Source: Croceimicrobium sp965228705 (GTDB taxonomy: Bacteria > Bacteroidota > Bacteroidia > Flavobacteriales > Schleiferiaceae). From it: a DNA stretch of 64,000 nt. Location of the stretch: assembly GCF_965228705.1 (NCBI RefSeq), contig NZ_OZ245832.1, positions 3,596,001 through 3,660,000 on the forward strand, in the 5' to 3' direction. Shown piece after piece: positions 8,546 to 18,206 of this stretch; the stretch's first letter is position 1; each line of letters opens with the position of its first letter. Under the pieces are notes generated by a model. That model searched no databases. It was not told the origin of the DNA and worked only from the letters and a program-made list of their open reading frames with translations. The translations under genes and the position numbers were made by a program.

Positions 8546-10249
8546 TTAGATGCTCAGAATGAACTTGGTTAAATTCTCCTTACTGTGGGTGAGCCCCAGT
8601 TTTTTGCGAATTCGTGCTCGATCAACTTCGAGGCCTTTAACCGATTTATGCAGGAGGGCAGCAATTTCTTTGGTGCTTAAATTGAGCCGCAGTAAAGCGC
8701 AAATTTTCAGCTCTGCAGGGGATAAATCCGGAGCCAATCCCTGAAGTTTATCGTAAAAACTGGGGTGAACGCGTTTAAAGCGCATTTCAAATTCTTCCCA
8801 TTGGTTTTTGGAATTGGCGCTGCGCCGTAAATCCGCTAGCATCTTTTTAAGTGAATCGGCTTTTACAGGTCCCGGCTTTTGGATTTCATCTTCTAGGCGC
8901 GCCATAATACTTTGTTTCCACTGGGCTTCTTCCGCCTGGTTGAGGGCTATGGCGCTAAGCTCTTGATCACGAAATTCGAGATCGCGTTGAAAGGTATTTC
9001 TTTCACGCTCTAATTGGCGTCCTTTAAGTCTCTGATTGCGGTACAATTGATAAATAAACAAGGCGCCCAAAATGAGCAAGACCGATACATAAATGGCAAT
9101 ATAGCGCTGCTTGCTATTTAGATATTGGAGATGTTCGGATTCCTTTTCAAGCTTATCACGCTCTATTATTGAGTTGTGGAGTGTTTTATAGATTTCGAGA
9201 GCTGCTTGATGTTCTAAATGATCCAGACTATCTTGAATACTTAGATAGCGATTTTGCAAATTAAAGGCCTCTTCCCATTTTTCCAGATGAGCTTTAAGAT
9301 GGGCTTTCACCTGATAGTATTCCGCAGCTTTGATAAGAAACAGTTCATCCGTGCTCATTTCACGAATGCTCTCAAGAATGGAGTCGGCCCGTTTATAAAA
9401 GCCTTGTCGAACTTTGAGTCGCGCTTCAAAAAACTTGAGATTGATTAAAGCACCTAAATCCGGAATTTGTCGATAAGTGCTACTGGCGGAATCAATGTAT
9501 TGTTCGCATTTGGAATAATCCTCTCTTTGGTAATGATAGGCCAGAGCATGGTAGTTTCTACCTAACCAACCTAAATTGTGGTTTTTAAGGTTGAGGTTTT
9601 TTGCTTTTTGAAGTAAGCTGAAACTTTCCTCTACATTTCCTTGAATCACCAGGATGAGTGCCTTATTGTGGAAGTCAGCGGCTAATTCGGATTCTAGATT
9701 AAGAGCATTATTGATGGCTATGGATCGTTCCAAATACGCCAATGCGTCCTCCAAATTGCCCTGCAGATAAAAAATTCCCGAGGCCAATCGATTACTCAAT
9801 GCGATCCATGAACTGTCTTGATGGTTTTCAAATACTCGAAGGGCGATTAATGCAGCACTGATCGCCGCGGGCAATTGTTGACTCTCCCGAAGATAGAGAG
9901 CCTCATAGTATTGATTATGGGCAAAGAGAAGCGGGTTTGCAGTACTGTCTAAAAGGTTCTTGGAAAAATCAAGGTAGGCGCGCGCCAAGTTTAATTTTCC
10001 TCGATGAATTTCGGCATCCGCCAGATAAGCATAATAGGCACTTTGAATTTTGAGGTTTTCCTGACTAATATCTTTTTGTGCGGCTTTCAGATAATGATAG
10101 GCGCTATCAATGTTCATGGGGAATATTTCCCTGGACTTCAGTAAAGTTGGGTGATCAATCCCGATTTCTTTTAAGGCTTCCGGCCTTTGTCCAAATAACG
10201 GTGCAGAAGATAAGGCTAAGGCAAGACCTATGTTTAAGCAATATTTCAT
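8546..10249 (-). CDS. TPR-containing LuxR-type transcriptional regulator
   Basis: 567 residues from ATG 10249, chosen because a signal-like segment (YCLNIGLALALSSAPLFG) begins there. A long helical TPR array follows (about residues 40-350). One membrane helix (IAIYVSVLLILGALFIYQLY) precedes a coiled coil. The C-terminus carries a LuxR-type helix-turn-helix (LSPAELKICALLRLNLSTKEIA). This architecture, a periplasmic TPR sensor with a cytoplasmic DNA-binding domain in one chain, is common in Bacteroidota. The signal sensed is unknown and no target genes can be deduced from the sequence. Confidence 0.85.
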   Translation of the reverse strand: MKYCLNIGLALALSSAPLFGQRPEALKEIGIDHPTLLKSREIFPMNIDSAYHYLKAAQKDISQENLKIQSAYYAYLADAEIHRGKLNLARAYLDFSKNLLDSTANPLLFAHNQYYEALYLRESQQLPAAISAALIALRVFENHQDSSWIALSNRLASGIFYLQGNLEDALAYLERSIAINNALNLESELAADFHNKALILVIQGNVEESFSLLQKAKNLNLKNHNLGWLGRNYHALAYHYQREDYSKCEQYIDSASSTYRQIPDLGALINLKFFEARLKVRQGFYKRADSILESIREMSTDELFLIKAAEYYQVKAHLKAHLEKWEEAFNLQNRYLSIQDSLDHLEHQAALEIYKTLHNSIIERDKLEKESEHLQYLNSKQRYIAIYVSVLLILGALFIYQLYRNQRLKGRQLERERNTFQRDLEFRDQELSAIALNQAEEAQWKQSIMARLEDEIQKPGPVKADSLKKMLADLRRSANSKNQWEEFEMRFKRVHPSFYDKLQGLAPDLSPAELKICALLRLNLSTKEIAALLHKSVKGLEVDRARIRKKLGLTHSKENLTKFILSI

Positions 10250-10338
10250 CAGCTTTCCCCTCAGAATCATGGGGCTAATATACTGAGGTGCAGAAAATGC
10301 TTGTGTTCAATGGACGCTAAGTTTAGAGCGTAAAATTC

Positions 10339-12459
10339 TTAGTCTTCGATAGGAATAGCTTCCTTCTGTTTTTTTAATGCTGCTTCGCAAATTTCCTGAG
10401 GTAATAAGCTTACCTGATATTCTAAAAGCTCGATTTTACGGTTTTGGAAGAGTTCAGGCCATATAATGTGCAGGGAGTATTGCAAGGCCTTAATGAATAA
10501 TTGGAGTTTTTCATCAAGGTATTTTTCCTTTTTAAAATACTTTGGAGAAGCCGCTAAATAAGCTTTTAAACTGTCAAGTACTTCCGTGCCCAGGGTTTGG
10601 CAGAGCCTTTCATTTTCAAGTTGCTCGCTTAGTTCCTGTCGAAATAGATGTTCTAAAGGAAGGAGGTTTTCAAAATTCTTTTCGATAGTGTCATAGGGCG
10701 TAACTTGCTCTATAAAATCCATTTTGGCCATGATTCGCGCTGCCAATGGTTGATCCTGCTCTTGTTCCTGTGGTTTCAAGAACTTAAACCAATTTTCATA
10801 CATTCCCTGTAGGCGGGGTTCTTTGTTCAATTGCTTTTCACGCGCCAGGCAATAGTGATAGATTCTTTGATCGTTTTCGGATATTTTCTTGACCAGGTCT
10901 TCCTGTTCTTTACGGAGTTCCATACTCAACTTACCACATTCCAGACGCTTATACTGACGATCTTTATAGCGAAAGCGCTTTACATCAATATTCTTAGCCG
11001 AGATGTGGGCCAGTAAATTCAAGTCTTCGCTAATGGAGAAGCAATCGTGAATGGAATTTACAATCTCGATTTGAAATAAACTTTCGGCTTCAATGTTGTT
11101 TTCAGTCTTTGCTGCTTGATCCAGGTCAAAGGGCTCTGGATTCCATTGATCGTAATAATGATTGTAAACGGGGTGGTAAACTTGCTGCTTCCAAAGTTCC
11201 CTGAAGGCCTTTTCAAATTCATCAGCATCTAAAGAATCCTTAAGTGGACTTTGTTCCTCAGCATCTGCCTTCAGGATTTCGAGACTTAGTTCTTCTTCTA
11301 GTTTTGTTGGGTTTAGCAAAATTTTGAAAGCTGCTTCTGGATTGGGCTTCGGGAATTCCTGTTCTCCAAAAAGAGCTTCTAAACTGGCGATCCGCTCTTC
11401 ATGTTCAGGATGGCTATTCCAGTTTTCATAAAAGCTGATTTGACTTTTAATCGGCTTGAGTTTATTCGTAGGTCGAATATAGGGCTGACCATTATGCTCG
11501 GGGATTGCATATTCTTCGCAGAGCACCTTTTTTACGATCTCTAAATCGCGGTATAAATTTTTAGGGCTGTACTGATTTCCAGGATAACGATTGTAAAAAT
11601 TGCCCATCAGGCTGAAGCAATTCTCCATGAACTCTGTTCGGTTAAAGGAGTGTTTTAAAGGTTTCGGTCCATAAATACTGGCCGCTACCGCGTCGGCATG
11701 GAACTCCATTTGGCGCGATAAGCTAGAATGACTAAGGTTTACCAATTTAAAAAGGCTCTTGAGGATTTCCGACATGGCGTAAATGATGGTCTTCCCAAAG
11801 CGCTGGCCAATACTTATCAAACCCAGATTATCGTATTCCTCCGCTTGACGGGGAGTCTCATCCGGACTAAGCAAGACCGTTAAAATTTGATTTACCTGAT
11901 AGGTATAGGAGCCAAGCATCATAGAGCCTTGAGAGAAATGTCCGAACTCATGCGCCAGAATAAACTCCAATTCAGTTCTATTGGTGGAATGCAATAGGCC
12001 CATTCCAATTTTTAAATTCTTGCGACCCGGCCAAAAGAGGCTCCAAAAACTGGAGTCGAAATAAACCCCGGCATTAATCTCGGGTACTAAGAATACCTTT
12101 CGAGGCATAGAGGTATTCACTTTAGCAGTAAGCTCTCTCAGTAGCTTAAATAGTTCGGGTTGATCAGCTTCTTTGAGCTGAATTTCTACCCCCTTATGAT
12201 CTTCGGCCTTTTTGCCTAAAAATTTAAACAGGTAGGCAATGATCATGGGCCCCACTATGATCATGGCAATGGCCAATAGCAGGGTGATAAATCGTGGGAA
12301 TACGATTACCAGTTGAACTCCAACATAAGTGAGGCCAATCGCCAGTCCAAGGGCGAATAGGATTAAAAGAAGATAAGAGATGAAGAAGACAAGCAAACCC
12401 AAGGCGGCTTGCACGCTTTTTTTGCGAAGCGCAGCTTCGAGCGATTTCAGGTCAGACAT
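10339..12459 (-). CDS. M48-like membrane zinc metallopeptidase
   Basis: 706 residues. Two N-terminal hydrophobic segments (about residues 20-50 and 55-80) precede the peptidase domain with the zinc motif HEFGH (170-174) and a downstream FHADAVAA segment giving the third zinc ligand region. The long C-terminal half is helical and charged with no recognised domain. M48 peptidases such as HtpX act in membrane-protein quality control; a related role here is inference. It is the last gene of an apparent four-gene operon starting at 15267. Confidence 0.8.
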   Translation of the reverse strand: MSDLKSLEAALRKKSVQAALGLLVFFISYLLLILFALGLAIGLTYVGVQLVIVFPRFITLLLAIAMIIVGPMIIAYLFKFLGKKAEDHKGVEIQLKEADQPELFKLLRELTAKVNTSMPRKVFLVPEINAGVYFDSSFWSLFWPGRKNLKIGMGLLHSTNRTELEFILAHEFGHFSQGSMMLGSYTYQVNQILTVLLSPDETPRQAEEYDNLGLISIGQRFGKTIIYAMSEILKSLFKLVNLSHSSLSRQMEFHADAVAASIYGPKPLKHSFNRTEFMENCFSLMGNFYNRYPGNQYSPKNLYRDLEIVKKVLCEEYAIPEHNGQPYIRPTNKLKPIKSQISFYENWNSHPEHEERIASLEALFGEQEFPKPNPEAAFKILLNPTKLEEELSLEILKADAEEQSPLKDSLDADEFEKAFRELWKQQVYHPVYNHYYDQWNPEPFDLDQAAKTENNIEAESLFQIEIVNSIHDCFSISEDLNLLAHISAKNIDVKRFRYKDRQYKRLECGKLSMELRKEQEDLVKKISENDQRIYHYCLAREKQLNKEPRLQGMYENWFKFLKPQEQEQDQPLAARIMAKMDFIEQVTPYDTIEKNFENLLPLEHLFRQELSEQLENERLCQTLGTEVLDSLKAYLAASPKYFKKEKYLDEKLQLFIKALQYSLHIIWPELFQNRKIELLEYQVSLLPQEICEAALKKQKEAIPIED

Positions 12460-12477
12460 GAAGGTTGGTTTTAATTG

Positions 12478-13497
12478 TTAAGGAAGCTTTTTAATTGCCT
12501 CACAAACTTGTTCGATTGCCTCAAAGCTAACATCATGATGCGTAACAAAGCGTTGCTTGCCTTGTCCCATATCGATATGCAAAATTCCAGCTTGCCTTAA
12601 ATGCTGATTAAACTGGTCAATCGACTTTTCGTGCTTCAGGTTGAAAATCAGAATATTGGTTTCAATAGTTTCGATGGGTTCCACCCAGCCAGAAGCTTCT
12701 AAGGCCTGAGCTAAACGACGCGCTTTTTCATGATCTTCCGCCAAGCGGTCAATATGATGATCCAAAGCATAAATTCCCGCAGCCGCTAAATAACCTGCTT
12801 GCCGCATGGCTCCGCCTAATTTCTTACGAATAAAGCGCGCCTCATGAATAAAGTCTTTAGATCCTAATAGTAAAGAACCTACCGGACAGCCTAGTCCTTT
12901 GCTCAGGCAAACTGAGATCGAGTCGAAGCGTTGGCCATAGTCACTGGCTTTTTGACCAGTCGCCACCAAGGCATTCCATAAGCGGGCACCATCCAGGTGT
13001 AAGCCAAGGCCCTTGGCTGAGGTGATTTCTCGAATGGCATCGATGGTTTCGAGATCGTAGCATGCGCCGCCCCCTTTATTAGTGGTGTTCTCCAAAACAA
13101 CCAATCGACTGGTAGCGGCATGGTGATCCAATGGATTTTGCAGAGCAGCGGCTACTTCCGCTGCTTCCAATTTTCCCTTGGGTCCGCGTAAAGGGCGCAC
13201 CTGGCAAGCACTGTTAAAAGCGATGCCTCCTCCTTCGTAATTGTATACATGGGAGTATTCGTGGCAGACTACTTCTTGCCCTGGTACGGTATGCGTTTTA
13301 ATTGCAATTTGATTGGTCATGGTGCCGGAGGGGCAAAATACTGCCGCTTCCATACCAAACATTTCGGCAGCCTTGGCTTCCAGTGTATTGATGGTGGGAT
13401 CTTCTCCAAATACATCATCTCCAACCTCGGCGGCCCACATGGCTTTTTGCATTTCGGGCAGAGGCTTGGTAAAAGTGTCGCTACGTAAATCGATCAT
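12478..13497 (-). CDS. ltaE: Low-specificity L-threonine aldolase
   Basis: 339 residues from the start giving MIDLRSDTFTKP, the family's canonical N-terminus; ATGs at 13503 and 13536 are alternatives. This fold-type I PLP enzyme cleaves threonine/allo-threonine to glycine and acetaldehyde. The PLP lysine lies in SVCLSKGLGCPVG, and GDDVFGEDPT and FCPSGTMTNQ are family landmarks. The start overlaps the end of the upstream membrane protein gene by 17 nt, so translation is probably coupled. It is cytoplasmic. Confidence 0.9.
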   Translation of the reverse strand: MIDLRSDTFTKPLPEMQKAMWAAEVGDDVFGEDPTINTLEAKAAEMFGMEAAVFCPSGTMTNQIAIKTHTVPGQEVVCHEYSHVYNYEGGGIAFNSACQVRPLRGPKGKLEAAEVAAALQNPLDHHAATSRLVVLENTTNKGGGACYDLETIDAIREITSAKGLGLHLDGARLWNALVATGQKASDYGQRFDSISVCLSKGLGCPVGSLLLGSKDFIHEARFIRKKLGGAMRQAGYLAAAGIYALDHHIDRLAEDHEKARRLAQALEASGWVEPIETIETNILIFNLKHEKSIDQFNQHLRQAGILHIDMGQGKQRFVTHHDVSFEAIEQVCEAIKKLP

Positions 13498-14200
13498 CAG
13501 CATTTTTTTCGGGTAGTAATTTACGGACCAAAGCAAAGAGCAACAGGAAAAAAGCCAGGAAAAAACTCATGCGGGCCATAAATTGATCCATGGGCTGGAA
13601 GGGCCAATTCTCGAAGGGCTCCGGACTTTCTAATCCGCTTAAGGCATTGCCAATCCAAGGTGTGATTAAAAGAAGGAAAAGAGGAATGGCCCAGCTCCAG
13701 GCGATCTTTCTTTTTTGTTCAAAGTAGAGCCAGAGACGAGCGATGAAAAGATTGCTCAGGAGTAAGCTGGCGGAAGTGGCTAAAGCTCCAATTTTTGGAA
13801 ACCAAGCCAAATAGGAGGCAGTATGATCATGGGGAATAGCCATATACAGACCCAGGTCCCAAGGATTTAGTTCGAAATAAAAGGGCAGAGCATCCGCGCT
13901 TAACATCAAAAAGATAAAGGCTAAATTGGCTCTTTGCAGTCCCCAAAAATCTTTTCCTACAATATACAGGGTCCAGGCTAGGGCTGGTAAAAGGCCCCAA
14001 CTGTTTTCGGTGCTTAAGGAAGCGCCTAAGAGCACCCATATACCGGCGGCAATGCTGAGGTATTTAGGGTGGTTTCGCTCAGCAGCAATTAATAAAGGTG
14101 TCCAGGCAAAAGCCAGTAAAAACCAAAGCCAATCTGAGTGGTAATATCCGTAAATGAAAGCCAGGGTAGAAGTACCCAGGGGGACTAATATTTTGCGCAT
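13481..14200 (-). CDS. Polytopic membrane protein of unknown function
   Basis: 239 residues with about seven hydrophobic segments and short loops. The Trp-rich composition and an internal DALPFY motif vaguely recall lysoplasmalogenase-like (YhhN) proteins, but I cannot confirm it. It overlaps the PorV-like gene upstream by one base and the threonine aldolase gene downstream by 17, so it belongs to this operon. Confidence 0.7.
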   Translation of the reverse strand: MRKILVPLGTSTLAFIYGYYHSDWLWFLLAFAWTPLLIAAERNHPKYLSIAAGIWVLLGASLSTENSWGLLPALAWTLYIVGKDFWGLQRANLAFIFLMLSADALPFYFELNPWDLGLYMAIPHDHTASYLAWFPKIGALATSASLLLSNLFIARLWLYFEQKRKIAWSWAIPLFLLLITPWIGNALSGLESPEPFENWPFQPMDQFMARMSFFLAFFLLLFALVRKLLPEKNADDRFT

Positions 14201-15267
14201 TAAGACCTTTTAAAGGTCTCAAAGTTAAAGCGTAGAGAGAAGATATTCGAATATAGGGTGCCCGAAGCACTGGCAATGTCGGTTAAGGCATAATCCAGAT
14301 AGATACCCTTGTAGGCAAAGCCGATCCCTAAATTGGGCTGCAAGCTAAAATATTCGCTGCTGTCGAAGTTTTGGAGCTTTTTGACGTTTCCGGCCCCAGC
14401 CCGTAAAAAGATGAAATTACGGTAGGCAAGCTCAAGACCCAAATTCGGATTGAAGTTTACAAAGTCGGAACCCAACAATACATTTTGTTGGCCTCCAAAA
14501 CTTAAATCAGCGCTGGCCTCGGCATGCAGATTGTAACGATCATTAAGCTTAAAATTGCGACCTGCCCCTAAGAGTAAGCGCGGGATAGTGAGCTCGAGAT
14601 TTTCGGTTGGCAATTCATTTGGCGTTAGATTGAAGATATCGCCAAATTCATCTTCATGAATGGTCCAGGCATTAAAGGTGGTGGTAATATCGCGCAGGGT
14701 AGCGCCAAACATCCAGGCCCCTTTGCGATACTGAATACCAGCATCGAAACCAAAGCCAATGGAGCTGGCGAATTCGCCAATCTGACGGTAAACTAATTTG
14801 AAACTTCCACCATAATTAAGGCCTTCCACGGTTTTAGATCGACGGGCATAGGAGCCAATTAGGGCATAATCTGCAGCGGAAAATCGGGTGATACGATCGT
14901 AATCTACATTGCCATCTTGATCGATAAGATCGGTAGTGTTGAGAATGTCATCTACCCCAAAGCGAATAAAAGCCAGGCCTCCAGAGCTGTATTCATCTAT
15001 GGCCTGTGCATAAGCGGCGTAATCGTACTGGGCAATACTGGCAAAATACTCAGCATGCATGGCCGAAGCTTGCCATGAATTTCGAATATTGGCCAGGCCA
15101 GCCGGGTTCCAATAAGTGGCATTCACATCATTTGTGGATGCAATAACGGCATTGGAAAGCGCCATGGCACGGGCATCTACCCCGATTTCCAAAAAGGCGT
15201 TCGAATACTTGCGACCTTGGGAAAAGGCCAGCATAGGGAGGACTAAAAAAAGAATGATTCGTCTCAA
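14200..15267 (-). CDS. PorV/PorQ-family outer-membrane beta-barrel protein
   Basis: 355 residues: a signal peptide (IILFLVLPMLAFSQG), then the family hallmark FLEIGVDARAMALSNAV and YWNPAGLANI, followed by regularly alternating beta strands ending in an aromatic/Arg strand (FSLRFNFETF). PorV and relatives are outer-membrane barrels associated with type IX secretion, shuttling cargo to the attachment complex. This copy is away from core T9SS genes, so it may be an accessory paralogue. It is the first gene of the operon; 68 bp separate it from the divergent pssA. Confidence 0.85.
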   Translation of the reverse strand: MRRIILFLVLPMLAFSQGRKYSNAFLEIGVDARAMALSNAVIASTNDVNATYWNPAGLANIRNSWQASAMHAEYFASIAQYDYAAYAQAIDEYSSGGLAFIRFGVDDILNTTDLIDQDGNVDYDRITRFSAADYALIGSYARRSKTVEGLNYGGSFKLVYRQIGEFASSIGFGFDAGIQYRKGAWMFGATLRDITTTFNAWTIHEDEFGDIFNLTPNELPTENLELTIPRLLLGAGRNFKLNDRYNLHAEASADLSFGGQQNVLLGSDFVNFNPNLGLELAYRNFIFLRAGAGNVKKLQNFDSSEYFSLQPNLGIGFAYKGIYLDYALTDIASASGTLYSNIFSLRFNFETFKRS

Positions 15268-15335
15268 GGGAATTCTTTAGGCAAATAAATAAATTTCCTC
15301 CTTCATAACTTTAGCGATTAGCTAATATTGCCCTT

Positions 15336-16046
15336 ATGTTTAAAAGGAATCTTCCAAATATGCTCACTTTGGCCAATTTGGCCAGTGGCGTGCTGGCAAT
15401 AATTGCCCTCTTCGAAGGCCGATGGGATTTAATCCTGTGGTTTTTGGGAGCTTCATTGGTTTTTGATTTTTTAGATGGATTGGTCGCCAGAGCGCTGGGG
15501 GTGCATTCCGAATTAGGCTTGCAACTCGATTCCATGGCTGATCTGATCAGCTTCGGTTTAGCCCCTGGTATTGCCCTCTTTCACACCTTTCAAGAAGCAG
15601 GTCGCAGTGGAGAGCCTTTGCCAGATTTTTTACCCTATTTAGCTTTGCTGGTGCCCATTTTCTCGGCCTTGCGTTTGGGGAAGTTTAATTTGGACGATCG
15701 GCAGGAAGAGTTTTTTATTGGCTTACCCACGCCTTCTAATGCCATTTTACTTTATTCCCTCTGCCTGTGGGCCCAGACTACCAGCAACCCCACTACGGAG
15801 GCTATTCTCTTGCATCCCTTTTTCCTAACGGCATTAAGCATCATTAGCTCCTTACTCTTGGTAGCAGAGCTTCCGCTGATGTCATTCAAAATAAAGGACT
15901 GGTCCTGGAAGGCCAATCGCTCGCGAATTATCCTGGTTTTAGGGATCGTTGTGCTTTTTGCGCTTTTACGTTTTAGGGCATTGGCCTTTATTATACCTTT
16001 GTACCTTCTAATTTCACTCCTATTTAAGCCCGGTAAAAGGGCCTAA
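15336..16046 (+). CDS. pssA: CDP-diacylglycerol-serine O-phosphatidyltransferase
   Basis: 236 residues. The CDP-alcohol phosphotransferase signature is complete: DG, two residues, AR, eight residues, G, three residues, D, three residues, D (starting DGLVAR and ending LDSMAD, about residues 47-69). Seven or so membrane helices surround it. The enzyme makes phosphatidylserine from CDP-diacylglycerol and serine, the first step towards phosphatidylethanolamine. Its stop codon overlaps the next ORF; purS begins 12 nt on, so the two are probably one transcript. Confidence 0.92.
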   Translation: MFKRNLPNMLTLANLASGVLAIIALFEGRWDLILWFLGASLVFDFLDGLVARALGVHSELGLQLDSMADLISFGLAPGIALFHTFQEAGRSGEPLPDFLPYLALLVPIFSALRLGKFNLDDRQEEFFIGLPTPSNAILLYSLCLWAQTTSNPTTEAILLHPFFLTALSIISSLLLVAELPLMSFKIKDWSWKANRSRIILVLGIVVLFALLRFRALAFIIPLYLLISLLFKPGKRA

Positions 16047-16057
16047 TGATTATAACT

Positions 16058-16309
16058 ATGAAGTTTAAAGCGGAAATCAACATCATGCCTCATAAGGCTT
16101 TATTGGATCCCCAAGGTAAAGCAGTAAGTAACTCCATGAAGAATATCGGTTTACCCGAGATCTCGGATGTTCGCATTGGTAAGCACATTCACCTGGAGGT
16201 GGAAGCCGACTCTGCAGATGCTGCTCGTGCTAAGGTGGATGAAGCCTGCAAGAAACTCTTAATTAACCCAATTACTGAGGGTTACGAGTTCGAGGTATTC
16301 GAAATTTGA
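16058..16309 (+). CDS. purS: Phosphoribosylformylglycinamidine synthase subunit PurS
   Basis: 83 residues from ATG 16058, which gives the usual N-terminus MKFKAEINIMPHKALLDPQG; the upstream ATG at 16046 is less likely. PurS bridges PurL and PurQ in the FGAM synthase complex of purine synthesis and is always about 80 residues. The central segment GLPEISDVRIGKHIHLEV is diagnostic. It is unlinked to purL/purQ in this window and follows pssA. Confidence 0.93.
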   Translation: MKFKAEINIMPHKALLDPQGKAVSNSMKNIGLPEISDVRIGKHIHLEVEADSADAARAKVDEACKKLLINPITEGYEFEVFEI

Positions 16310-16360
16310 TCGATTCGCTCCCAGTGCTTTAAGGTATTTGCCTGAAGCCCATAATTTTAA

Positions 16361-16408
16361 AGAGGCCATTGCAATGATTTATTCCTTGCAATGGCCTCTT
16401 TTTTTAAC
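16361..16408. terminator. Strong bidirectional terminator after purS
   Basis: agaggccattgcaa and ttgcaatggcctct form a 14-bp perfect stem with a 12-nt loop, followed by seven T residues. The left arm starts with A-rich sequence, so it can also serve the convergent gene ending at 16404. Confidence 0.9.
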
Positions 16409-16802
16409 CCTTAGCTTTTACAAATAGGGCAATTTTTCTGCTGCTCTTATTGCCATTGTGATCACTGGCTTCCAGCTGTAGCTGAAAATGACTGTCACTT
16501 AAATTGGGGTCCAGGTAATAGCTGGTGTCCAAAACAACAGATTGACTGTGACTGTGTTGCGACCAGTGAATTTCCTTGGTCATCTTCGATAAATTATTGA
16601 GGCCCAAATACCAATCATGCAATTGATCATTATCGCTAATGCGAACTTCAAAATGCAAGGAATCCCCAGCAGTAGCTTCGAGCAGATGGGGTAACAATAG
16701 CTCAATTTTCGGAGCGCTTTGATCTTCCATAGCACTAAACTCTTTTTCGCAGGCCGTAAATGCCATCAGGCTTAAAGCCGAAAACAAGATTGCCTTTTTC
16801 AT
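16404..16802 (-). CDS. DUF4625-like lipoprotein
   Basis: 132 residues from ATG 16802, where a lipoprotein signal begins (lipobox FTACEK). One beta-sandwich domain of about 100 residues follows, with an Asp/His-rich loop (DNDQLHDWYLGL) and an alternating-strand end, like DUF4625 proteins. The start codon overlaps the stop of the upstream barrel gene (ATGA), so the two are translationally coupled. Role unknown; DUF4625 genes often sit with metal-related outer-membrane genes, which fits the neighbours only loosely. Confidence 0.75.
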   Translation of the reverse strand: MKKAILFSALSLMAFTACEKEFSAMEDQSAPKIELLLPHLLEATAGDSLHFEVRISDNDQLHDWYLGLNNLSKMTKEIHWSQHSHSQSVVLDTSYYLDPNLSDSHFQLQLEASDHNGNKSSRKIALFVKAKG

Positions 16803-17677
16803 AAAAAGTAATTGAAGCTTAGGCTGATCTGATTGCCACTTTGATAGTCGCCAATCTGTGCAAATCCCGGGAATTGATATTGGCCTGTTAATGACCATTT
16901 GGAACTACTGTATTGATATCCCAATCCAGCCAACCAGGCACTGCCCCCCGTTCCAAATTGATAATAACCTCGCTTGTTTACATCGCGCATCAGATATTGA
17001 TGGTCGAGGCTGAGGTAAATCATCGACAAAGCTTTGCTACCCCATTCGAAGTTACGGGCCGCTTTTAAGGAATTGAGCCATTGATCGCCAAAGCGATAGG
17101 CATAGCGGTTGGTGGTGTTTTGCGCATGGGCCGCTTGATAAACTAGCAAATAGTCCTTCCAGCCATATTCATACTGTAGGCTAAAAAGAAAATCCCAACT
17201 AGCACTACCACGCTGAAAGCTGGGGGCAATTAGACTTTCAATAGGGCGGTCTTCAAATTTTCCGGTGGGAGCTTGGATGCCGGCAGAGAGGTATAAGCTA
17301 TGACTGCTTTCATTGCCCATCCAGGACCAAACTTTCTTTTGCAGGCTCAAGCTTAAATCGCCAGGGCCATTGAGTTCGGCGCGACTGCCATCATCATTAA
17401 TCTCTCGCTCGGCGTACATCCAAGGCAAGCTCAGTTTTACTTGCCAATTACTGGAAAGTGCCCATATACCACTGATTTGCAATTGATGGAAATAGTCCTG
17501 ACTTAAAGGCCCTTGGAAGCTTTTAAGTTGATAGTTGAAATTAAGAAGGCTGCGACCTTGATTGGTGAAATCGCCCATGCCAAAAGCCATGCTGCCACAG
17601 CTGCAAACATCGCAGGCCGCACTGCGCAGCCAAGATACGCTCAGCAACAGGATGCTGAGCACAATTTTGAATTTCAT
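16799..17677 (-). CDS. Outer-membrane beta-barrel, transporter-like, with Cys-rich N-terminus
   Basis: 292 residues. After the signal peptide the mature N-terminus reads ACDVCSCGSMAFGMG, a conserved Cys cluster in this family. The rest is alternating amphipathic strands ending in an aromatic residue (SLSFNYFL), as in outer-membrane barrels of the phenol-degradation/MetA-pathway type. The Cys cluster suggests metal or redox contact, but that is inference. It is followed by the coupled DUF4625-like lipoprotein and preceded by the small Cys protein at 17709. Confidence 0.75.
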   Translation of the reverse strand: MKFKIVLSILLLSVSWLRSAACDVCSCGSMAFGMGDFTNQGRSLLNFNYQLKSFQGPLSQDYFHQLQISGIWALSSNWQVKLSLPWMYAEREINDDGSRAELNGPGDLSLSLQKKVWSWMGNESSHSLYLSAGIQAPTGKFEDRPIESLIAPSFQRGSASWDFLFSLQYEYGWKDYLLVYQAAHAQNTTNRYAYRFGDQWLNSLKAARNFEWGSKALSMIYLSLDHQYLMRDVNKRGYYQFGTGGSAWLAGLGYQYSSSKWSLTGQYQFPGFAQIGDYQSGNQISLSFNYFL

Positions 17678-17708
17678 GAAATTTAGAATTAAGTTTTACC
17701 TAAGTCGA

Positions 17709-18095
17709 TTAAAAGAGTCGGGTAAAACTTGGAGGCTTAGGAGCCTGAGCCAAAAAGGGCTGTAGATACTTTGAAAGCACTAAAGGCTTATCGAAGGTCT
17801 TAGCATCAATATTCGTTTGAGGAATTTCATCAGATCCCAGCCAAAACCAATCATTAAAAACCCGGAAGGCCGGTAAGCCCGGTTCTTCTTGAGAGGAGCT
17901 ATCGCACTGCAAGATTTTTACTACCTGGCAGCTGCCATTACATTGCGATTCGGGATTGTCCTTATTCTCGCATAATTGCTCCGCATATTCTTGATAGCGC
18001 AGGGCGTAATCCAGCATTACCGGAATGGGCAATAAGAGCTGGCTTAGGAGGCTGCTTAATATGAGTATGCTGGCGAGTTTTTGCAAGATGGCCAC
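17709..18095 (-). CDS. Small Cys-containing envelope protein
   Basis: 128 residues with an N-terminal hydrophobic segment (LASILILSSLLSQLLLPIPV) and a compact Cys motif (CENKDNPESQCNGSCQ) at about residues 42-57. Small proteins with this C-x-NK-x-CNG-x-C pattern occur next to metal- or haem-uptake genes in Bacteroidota; their function is not known to me. It is probably the first gene of a three-gene unit with the barrel and lipoprotein genes downstream. Confidence 0.65.
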   Translation of the reverse strand: MAILQKLASILILSSLLSQLLLPIPVMLDYALRYQEYAEQLCENKDNPESQCNGSCQVVKILQCDSSSQEEPGLPAFRVFNDWFWLGSDEIPQTNIDAKTFDKPLVLSKYLQPFLAQAPKPPSFTRLF

Positions 18096-18206
18096 AAAGA
18101 TAAAGGCCTGGACTTTTGCTCAAGGTGACATTCTTCATCTTTTAATCTAATCTTAATTATGCCTTTCTCGATTGACTGAGCCGAGGAAGAAGCCTAAATT
18201 CGAACT

